From: JALOOE01 sp964423545
GTDB lineage: Bacteria; Chloroflexota; Anaerolineae; CG2-30-64-16
NCBI GenBank assembly: GCA_964423545.1
Contig: CAYRFV010000038.1
Location: 1 to 28,745 of the forward strand
Length of the DNA stretch: 28,745 nt
Reading direction: 5' to 3'
Shown piece after piece: positions 15,362 to 20,934 of this stretch. The notes under the pieces were generated by a model. It was given only the letters and a program-made list of their open reading frames with translations. It was not told the origin of the DNA and did no database searches. The stretch's first letter is position 1; each line of letters opens with the position of its first letter. A program made the translations under genes and the position numbers.

Positions 15362-15592
15362 ATGCGCCCCATCCTTCGCATCGACACCTACGCCTGCCAG
15401 ACGTGCTCGGCTTGCCAGGCGCGACTGGTGTGCAAGACGCGCGCCATCGTCCAATATGAACGCGGCGACCTGCCCGCCATCGATGCGGCGCGTTGTCGCG
15501 GCTGCATGGTGTGCATTCCCGCCTGCCCGTTCGGCGCCGTGCGGAAGACGGATGAGCCAGCGCGACAGACCGGCTCCGCCGGCGCGGACTGA
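15362..15592 (+). CDS. Small 2[4Fe-4S]-type ferredoxin
   Basis: A 76-residue cytoplasmic protein from the ATG at 15362, with AGAAGGGA 7 nt upstream. The second cluster motif is canonical: C45-x2-C48-x2-C51-x3-C55-Pro (CRGCMVCIPACP). The first is C12-x2-C15-x2-C18-x5-C24 (CQTCSACQARLVC), with five rather than three residues before the last Cys and no following Pro, so that cluster may have a different potential or partner. A small electron carrier is the likely role. The C-terminal 15 residues are a polar tail. It shares a divergent promoter region with the half-ferritin gene, which suggests joint regulation. Confidence 0.82.
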   Translation: MRPILRIDTYACQTCSACQARLVCKTRAIVQYERGDLPAIDAARCRGCMVCIPACPFGAVRKTDEPARQTGSAGAD

Positions 15593-15639
15593 GCCAGCGC
15601 GCAGCGCCGCAGCCATCCATAAGTATAACGAAGACCCCT

Positions 15640-15645
15640 TATAAT
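15640..15645 (+). promoter_or_regulatory. TATAAT box upstream of the rhodanese gene
   Basis: A perfect TATAAT sits 123 bp before the rhodanese ATG in an AT-rich patch, unusual in this GC-rich window. No convincing -35 hexamer is seen 16-18 bp upstream (CCATAA), so the promoter is tentative. Confidence 0.35.
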
Positions 15646-15767
15646 AAGCCGGTATTATGCAATCTGACACAAATCATAAAGCCGGGCCACTCATTGCGAG
15701 ATAATGGCACGCAGAACGCCTCTTCGGCGCGTTCGGGAATCCCACCAACTGCCTGATGGAGGAATGC

Positions 15768-16949
15768 ATGTCTCGAAAAGCCGTCATGATGATCCTGGCC
15801 CTTATCCTGCTGCTCAGCCTGACTGCCACCACTGCGCTGGCCCAGGCCGGTGGCCCGGTCCAGACCGCCGCGGAGAAGTACTTTGCCGGCGGCACCAAGA
15901 ACATCGCCGCGAAGGATCTTTATACTAACCTGAACGACGGCGATAAGTCCAACGACCCCTTCCTGATCGACGTTCGCGCCGCGGCCGACTACGCCAACGG
16001 CCACCTGCCCGGCGCCATCAATGTCGATCCCAAAGTCCTCTTCACGCCGGCGGAGCTGGCGAAGCTCCCGAAGAACAAGCCGATCGTCGTCAACTGCTAT
16101 TCCGGCCAGGCGGCCAGCCAGGCCGTGGCAGGCCTGCGAATGCTGGGCTACGACGCCTACAATCTGCTCTACGGCGTCCCGAGCTGGGGCGTCAACGACA
16201 AGGTGACGTATCCTTTCGCTGCCAGCCAGAGCGGCAAGTATCCCGTCTCCAAGGATAAGGCTGAGCTGACCGGCAAGAACGAAGCGCCGAAGCCGCTGGG
16301 CGACACGGTGGAGGCGGCCGCCGCTGCGTATTATCCGGGCGGCCTCAAGGCGCTCAAGGCATCGGACGTGTACGCCAACCTCAACGACGGCGACAAGGCC
16401 AACGACCCGGTGCTCATCGACGTGCGGAAAGCCGAAGACTACGCAGCGGGCCATATCGCCGGCGCGGTCAATATGGATCCGAAAACCCTGTTCACGGCAG
16501 CCGAGCTGGCCAAACTGCCGAAGGGCAAGCAGATCGTGTCCTACTGCTATTCGGGGCAGACCGCCAGCCAGGTGACGGCGGCGCTGCGGATGCTTGGCTA
16601 CGACGCCTACAACATGCAATTCGGCATGCCTTCGTGGGCAATCGTTGACGCCACTTCCACCCCGGTCTGGGATGCAAGCAAGAGCGGCAACTACCCATTG
16701 GTCACCGGCGCGCAGCCAGCCGCCAGTGCGGCGGTCGCGAGTGCGCCGGCCGCCGTGACGAGCACAGCGGCGGTGACGGCGACCAAGCCGGTCACCAGCA
16801 CGGCGCCGGCCGCCGCCGCTCCGGCCGCCGCCGCTCCGGCAGCCGCCCCCAAGGCGCTGCCGACAACCGGTCTGCCGATTGAGCCGGCCCTGATCGCCCT
16901 CGGCCTGACGCTGCTGGGCGCGGGTCTGGCGCTGCGCAAGCGCGCGTAA
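15768..16949 (+). CDS. Secreted tandem rhodanese with LPTTG cell-surface anchor
   Basis: A 393-residue exported protein from the ATG at 15768 (GGAGG 5 nt upstream). Residues 1-26 are a signal peptide ending ALAQ. Two rhodanese domains follow at about 45-145 and 195-295. Each has the active-site loop CYSGQ (Cys110, Cys260) and matching LIDVR and LRMLGYDAYN segments. The two repeats are exactly 150 residues apart and by my count 65 of 90 aligned residues are identical without gaps, a fairly recent duplication. A low-complexity Ala/Pro/Thr linker (about 315-362) leads to LPTTG at 364-368, a hydrophobic segment and RKRA, the layout of a sortase substrate. Rhodaneses move sulfane sulfur, but here outside the cell. 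It precedes the multiheme cytochrome gene in the same direction. Confidence 0.88.
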   Translation: MSRKAVMMILALILLLSLTATTALAQAGGPVQTAAEKYFAGGTKNIAAKDLYTNLNDGDKSNDPFLIDVRAAADYANGHLPGAINVDPKVLFTPAELAKLPKNKPIVVNCYSGQAASQAVAGLRMLGYDAYNLLYGVPSWGVNDKVTYPFAASQSGKYPVSKDKAELTGKNEAPKPLGDTVEAAAAAYYPGGLKALKASDVYANLNDGDKANDPVLIDVRKAEDYAAGHIAGAVNMDPKTLFTAAELAKLPKGKQIVSYCYSGQTASQVTAALRMLGYDAYNMQFGMPSWAIVDATSTPVWDASKSGNYPLVTGAQPAASAAVASAPAAVTSTAAVTATKPVTSTAPAAAAPAAAAPAAAPKALPTTGLPIEPALIALGLTLLGAGLALRKRA

Positions 16950-16980
16950 CCCGCACGCAGACCACCGCTGCCACCAGACA

Positions 16981-17015
16981 GCGCAGCCCGGGGCATGCCA
17001 GCCCCCGGGCTGCGC
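16981..17015 (+). terminator. 13-bp perfect hairpin between rhodanese and cytochrome genes
   Basis: Arms 16981-16993 and 17003-17015 are perfectly complementary with a 9-nt loop, 31 nt after the rhodanese stop. Only TTGGG follows, so termination may be incomplete. As just 27 nt remain before the cytochrome ATG and no promoter is visible there, the cytochrome may depend on readthrough. Confidence 0.6.
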
Positions 17016-17042
17016 TTGGGCACTTCCATGAAGAGGAGGAAC

Positions 17043-18659
17043 ATGCGATCCGTCACCCGTGCTTTGGCCAGAGTGGCGTCGGCGCTGGGCGCAGCACTGA
17101 TCCTGTGCGGGCTGTTGGCCGCTTGTGGCGGCGGCCAACCGGCCCCTGCACCGGCCCGAGCGCCAGCGCAACCACCCCCTACGCAGGCGGCGCCTACCCA
17201 GGCAGCGCCTACGCAGGCGGCGCCTACGCAGGCGGCAGCCACGAACACCGCAGCACCGCCGACCGCGACCACGGCGCCGGCGGCGACCACGGCGCCGACT
17301 GCGACGACTGCGCCGGCGGCGACCTTGGCTCCGACCGCGACGAAGGCGGCAGCGACTACGTCCGCGGTCGCGGCTACATCTACGGTTACAACCGCGGTCG
17401 CCGCTGCTCCGTCTGCCGCCGACGCAGCAAGTTGCGTGAAATGCCACACCGACGAAACCGCCCTCCAGAAGCTCGCGAAGGAAGAAGCGCCCAAGGAGAC
17501 GCTCTCCGAAGGGGAAGGCTGAGGGGGAGAAGTGCCTCCGGTGGAGGCATGGCAGAAGGTGTACGTTGACGCCGAGAAGTTCATCGCCAACGATCCGCAC
17601 GCGAAGACAGCGAACTGCATCCAGTGCCATGGCGGCCAGGGTGGTTCGACCGATATGGCGATAGCGCACAAAGGAGTGGTGACTGACCCGACGGCCAACG
17701 TCGAATCAACGACGAAGCTGTGCGGCGCGTGCCACGCAGACATCACCAAGGCGCAGGTGAAAAGCCTGCACTTCGACTCGCACGGCTACGACACGATCGT
17801 CGGCCAGCGGCTGGGCGCTTCGCCCGAATCACAAAAAGCCTGGGAGAAGGCCGAGGCCAACCATTGCAGCTCGTGCCACACCACATGCGGCCAGTGCCAT
17901 CTCAGCCAGCCGGCGAGTGTGGGGGGTGGGTTGATCAGCGGGCACCAGTTCAAGAAGACCCAGGCGTTCACGCGCACCTGCAATGGCTGTCACGGATCCC
18001 GCATCGACAGCGAGTACACGGGCAAGAATGAAGGGACGCCCGCCGATGTGCACTGGACGAAAGCCGGCATGCCGTGCTTCAAGTGCCACAGCGGTCAGGA
18101 GCTGCATGGCATGGGCGCTGCAGCAGGTCAGAAAGAACGTTATGACGGCAAGCCGGCGCCTGCGTGCCTCGACTGCCACCCGAACGTTGCGCCCGGCAAG
18201 GGCCAGGTGATGCAGCACAACGTCCACGGCGACAAGCTTGCCTGCCAGGTGTGCCATGCCGTGGAGAACAAGAGCTGTTACGGCTGTCACGTCCAGACCA
18301 CCGACAAGGGCGAGCCGTTCTTCAAGATCGAACCGTCAGTCATGGGCCTGAAGATCGGCCTCAATCCCAAGAAGAGCGCCGACCGGCCCTGGAACTACGT
18401 TGTGCTGCGGCACGCGCCGGTCGATCCGGAAAGCTTTGCGTTCTACGGCAAGGACGTGTTGGCGAACTTCAATGCGCTGCCGACATGGAAGTACGCCACG
18501 CCGCACAACATTCAGCGGGTCACGCCGCAGAACAAGACGTGCGACAGTTGCCACGGCAACGAGAAGCTCTTCCTGAGCGAGAAAGACCTGAGACCCTACG
18601 AGGTTCAGGCGAACAAGAGCGTGATCCCGACCAAGCTCCCGCCCAAGACGGGGCAGTAG
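17043..18659 (+). CDS. 11-heme cytochrome c lipoprotein, candidate selenoprotein (in-frame TGA at codon 160)
   Basis: Read through one in-frame TGA (17520-17522), the frame encodes 538 residues from the ATG at 17043 (AGGAGG 3 nt upstream). Residues 1-28 are a lipoprotein signal ending LLAAC. A Thr/Ala/Pro linker follows to about 128. Heme 1 is CVKCH at 131-135. After LSEGEG comes the TGA at codon 160, then GGEVPPVEAWQKVY, and ten more CxxCH motifs run from Cys192 to Cys500 (CIQCH, CGACH, CSSCH, CGQCH, CNGCH, CFKCH, CLDCH, CQVCH, CYGCH, CDSCH). Both sides are in the same frame with the same codon bias. If TGA were a true stop, a 145-residue monoheme lipoprotein plus a 375-residue cytochrome without any export signal would result, which is implausible because heme attachment happens outside the membrane. 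Selenocysteine insertion is supported by a SECIS-like hairpin. Alternatives: sequencing error or a recent nonsense mutation. Confidence 0.75.
17179..17238 (+). repeat. Four tandem 15-bp repeats coding a TQAAP linker
   Basis: Four copies of a 15-bp unit (CTACGCAGGCGGCGC and variants) lie at 17179-17193, 17194-17208, 17209-17223 and 17224-17238. They encode repeated Pro-Thr-Gln-Ala-Ala units in the flexible linker between the lipid anchor and the first heme, and are likely prone to copy-number change. Confidence 0.85.
17520..17550 (+). promoter_or_regulatory. Candidate bacterial SECIS element with recoded UGA
   Basis: The TGA at 17520-17522 is followed by a 7-bp perfect stem (17533-17539 with 17543-17549, plus a G-U pair 17532/17550) and a GGU loop at 17540-17542. 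Exactly 17 nt separate the TGA from the loop. The published bacterial SECIS consensus asks for 16-37 nt to the apical loop, a 4-16 bp stem and a G among the first two loop bases; all are met, and the loop resembles the GGU of E. coli fdhF. Caveat: GGGGGAG followed by GTG at 17532 also resembles a ribosome site and start. Confidence 0.65.
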
Positions 18660-18662
18660 ACA

Positions 18663-18724
18663 AGCGTGGGTGCGCGGGGAATGGGACAGCCACAGAGGGT
18701 CCCATTCCCCCGCCCACCCACGCT
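18663..18724. terminator. Long bidirectional terminator hairpin between cytochrome and LysR genes
   Basis: Outer arms 18663-18672/18715-18724 (10 bp) and inner arms 18676-18686/18700-18710 (11 bp) pair with a small internal loop. It lies between convergent genes and ends 9 nt before the LysR stop, so it can serve both. Confidence 0.75.
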
Positions 18725-18733
18725 GCGTCTCTC

Positions 18734-19657
18734 TCACGCCTCGGTCAGCTGCCGTAGCTTTGCATGCGCCGGATCGAAGGCGAAATCCCAAAATGCCTGC
18801 TGCAGCGGCGTGTGCGCACGCTGTTGGTGACGCACCATATAAACCGTGCGCGACAGCGCCATCCCCGCCACCGGCACCTCCACCACCTTGTTCAGAGCCA
18901 GACCGCGCGCGGCCGCCAGCTTCGATACGAACGCCGCGCCGATTCCCGCCTCCACCGACATCTCGATGGCCTCGGCGTTTGCCAGCGTCAGCACGGCCGG
19001 AAGCTCGTCTATGCTGTACCCCTGCGCCGCCAGCCCATCGGCCACGACTTCGTATGTGCCCGCCGTCGCTTCGCGCAGGATGAAGGGTGTGGCGCGGAGA
19101 TCGCCGGGCGCGACGGTGCGGCCATCGGCCCAGGGATGGTCGGGCGGCACGATCAGGATCACCTGGTCGGTCAGGAAGGGTGCGAAGTCCAGGTCGTGGT
19201 GGACAAGATGCGTCGAAACGACGGCGATCTCAGCGCTCCCCTCCAGCAGGCGTTCCACCGCGGCGCGCCGGCTCATCACGCTGATTTCCACCGCCACATC
19301 CGGATAGTGCGCCCGGAAACCGGCGACCAGCCTGGGCAGAATATACTTGCCTACGGTGGTGCTGCAGGCAATCGAGAGATGGCCAATCACCTTGCCCTGC
19401 ACCCCCCACATCGTTTCCTCGATCTGCTTCACCTGGCACAGGAGGTCCCGCGCCATTGGAAGCAGCAGTTTGCCGGCTTCGCTCAGCGAAATGTTGCGAC
19501 CATGGCGCTCGAACAACGGCACGCCGAACTGCTTCTCCAGGTTGCGGATGTGCAGGCTCACGGCTGGCTGGCTGAGATAGAGCCGGCGTGCGGCAACCGA
19601 GAAATTCTCCGCCCGCGCCGCCTCGACGAATACGTTGAGTTCATGAAGGTTGAGCAT
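18734..19657 (-). CDS. LysR-family transcriptional regulator
   Basis: A 307-residue LysR regulator. Residues 1-60 form the winged helix-turn-helix (FSVAARRLYLSQPAVSLHI followed by RNLEKQFGVPLFER), and from about 90 the periplasmic-binding-protein-like effector domain begins (GHLSIACSTTVGKYILPRLV), resembling the CysL/CbbR branch. The effector cannot be told from sequence. No clear Shine-Dalgarno stands before the ATG at 19655-19657, so it may be leaderless or weakly translated. It is convergent with the cytochrome gene and divergent from the membrane protein at 20055. LysR proteins often control a divergent neighbour, so either the membrane protein or the rhodanese-cytochrome pair could be a target; this is inference. 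Confidence 0.92.
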   Translation of the reverse strand: MLNLHELNVFVEAARAENFSVAARRLYLSQPAVSLHIRNLEKQFGVPLFERHGRNISLSEAGKLLLPMARDLLCQVKQIEETMWGVQGKVIGHLSIACSTTVGKYILPRLVAGFRAHYPDVAVEISVMSRRAAVERLLEGSAEIAVVSTHLVHHDLDFAPFLTDQVILIVPPDHPWADGRTVAPGDLRATPFILREATAGTYEVVADGLAAQGYSIDELPAVLTLANAEAIEMSVEAGIGAAFVSKLAAARGLALNKVVEVPVAGMALSRTVYMVRHQQRAHTPLQQAFWDFAFDPAHAKLRQLTEA

Positions 19658-19734
19658 ACGGGGCAGTAAACCACGCTCGGCGCCGGGACACCATGACCCC
19701 CGTCAGGTTCACCAGGCATGCCTCTTTCGTCCGG

Positions 19735-19762
19735 TTGCCAATCCACCGTTTCATGCTATGAT
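19735..19762 (+). promoter_or_regulatory. Sigma70-like promoter
   Basis: TTGCCA (19735-19740) and TATGAT (19757-19762) are 16 bp apart. It points toward the membrane protein gene 290 bp away and lies about 80 bp from the LysR start on the other strand. Confidence 0.5.
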
Positions 19763-19903
19763 AGCCCCACGATTCAACACCCAAACGGCATGCAACACCT
19801 GCCGGACTCCCCGAGGTGTCACGGGCTTGTGTGGGGGCGTCCGATCCGTTCCGCAGCGACCGGACTACTGGTCTGTCAGCCGTGATTTGACAGGGTGGTG
19901 GTG

Positions 19904-19947
19904 ACGACTTCAGTCGTTTTCGTGCCGGACCAGCGACTCAAGCCGCT
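19904..19947. repeat. Paired palindromes, possible dispersed intergenic repeat
   Basis: ACGACT-TC-AGTCGT (19904-19917) is followed 14 nt later by AGCGACT-CA-AGCCGCT (19932-19947; one mismatch pair) and then ACTACGAAC. This 'CGACTxxAGTCG ... CTACTACGAAC' style resembles dispersed small palindromic repeats that I recall from Chloroflexota genomes; a second copy is not in the window, so the claim is tentative. Confidence 0.4.
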
Positions 19948-20054
19948 ACTACGAACTCATCACTGGATCATTGACAGACTACTACCCTGGCGCCCCGGCA
20001 AGTGACCGATGACGCGACATGGTCTCGCGGTGGGAGTCGAAGGAGTAGCGAGAG

Positions 20055-20726
20055 ATGAATCCCATGGCCGCTGATCGATCGCGGCAAACCGACGCCGACA
20101 TCATGAAGCATCAGCGCACGACACGCATCATCGAGGTCGTCTCGGTGATTCTCTTGTCTGTGACCACCGTCGTGACGGCGTGGAGCGCGTATCAGGCCTC
20201 AACCTGGGGCACGATGATGAGCATCAACTTCAGCCAGGCAAGCACGAAACGGATGCTGGCGACACGCGCAACAGCAGCTGCGGACCAGCTCCTCGCGCTG
20301 GATCTGAACCTGTTCACGAACTGGCTCAATGCCTACGCCGAAGAGAACACCGAGCTGGCGAAGTTCTACGAAGAACGCTTCCGACAGGAGTTCCAGCCGG
20401 CCTTTGACGCCTGGCTGGCGACCCGGCCGCGATCGAATCCGGACGCGCCCAAGAGTCCGTTCAGCATGCCGGAGTATCAAGTCAGCCAGGACGCGGAGGC
20501 GATGCGGCTTGACGAGGAGGCGGGCGCCCTGTTCAACGCGGGGCTGGCAGCCAACGACAAGCGCGATGGCTATGCACTGACCACCGTACTGCTGGCGTCG
20601 GTTCTGTTCTTCGTGGGCATGGCGGGACGCATGAAGTGGTTCCCGATGCAGGTGGTCATGGTTGCCATCGGCGCCGTCGTGTTCCTGATCGTCGCCATCC
20701 GGCTGCTCATCTACCTGGCAGCGTGA
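20055..20726 (+). CDS. Membrane protein of unknown function (DUF4337-like)
   Basis: A 223-residue integral membrane protein. A transmembrane helix at about 25-47 (IIEVVSVILLSVTTVVTAWS) is followed by AYQASTWGTMMSINFSQAST and a long helical, charged extramembrane region of about 110 residues, then two closely spaced helices at the end (about 177-193 and 198-221). This topology and the WSAYQASTW segment resemble proteins annotated DUF4337; the match is from memory and not certain. AAGGAG lies 11 nt upstream of the ATG. Nothing in the neighbours indicates a role. Confidence 0.75.
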   Translation: MNPMAADRSRQTDADIMKHQRTTRIIEVVSVILLSVTTVVTAWSAYQASTWGTMMSINFSQASTKRMLATRATAAADQLLALDLNLFTNWLNAYAEENTELAKFYEERFRQEFQPAFDAWLATRPRSNPDAPKSPFSMPEYQVSQDAEAMRLDEEAGALFNAGLAANDKRDGYALTTVLLASVLFFVGMAGRMKWFPMQVVMVAIGAVVFLIVAIRLLIYLAA

Positions 20727-20857
20727 GCGGTGCAGCCAGACTCAAGCCCTGTTGGCGACCAGCAGGCCGCGTCATACGCCTCTCCGGGGTCAGAGAGGTT
20801 AATGGAATCTTCATCGAAGCTTCATCGCCGGCTAAGGACGGTGACTGGGAGATCATC

Positions 20858-20863
20858 TATAAT
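20858..20863 (+). promoter_or_regulatory. TATAAT box upstream of the M16 protease gene
   Basis: A perfect -10 hexamer 71 bp before the ATG, in an otherwise GC-rich gap. No good -35 is seen at the right distance, so an extended or activated promoter would be needed. Confidence 0.4.
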
Positions 20864-20934
20864 CAAGCGCAGGCGTTTTGCGTACTGAATCAGAGAAGCA
20901 CTGAAATCCTGTGGAATGAGATAGGAGCGGAGAT

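Larger units (their letters stand above)
19658..20054. other. 397-bp intergenic region with promoter, palindromes and no gene
   Basis: No convincing coding frame is seen. It holds the AGGCATGCCT palindrome (19714-19723), a sigma70-like promoter (19735-19762), ACACCT...AGGTGT and CTGTCA...TGACAG (19873-19893) stem-loops, and two adjacent palindromes at 19904-19947. The long leader (about 285 nt) to the gene at 20055 could be structured RNA, but I match it to no known riboswitch. Confidence 0.6.

Noticed and set aside
15639..17669. A 676-codon open frame on the minus strand
   Set aside because: It is antisense to the rhodanese and cytochrome genes; the translation is Arg/Gly low-complexity, a by-product of GC-rich, Ala-rich coding on the other strand.
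18764..19669. A 301-codon plus-strand open frame opposite the LysR gene
   Set aside because: Shadow of the LysR gene, whose helix-turn-helix and effector domain are clear.
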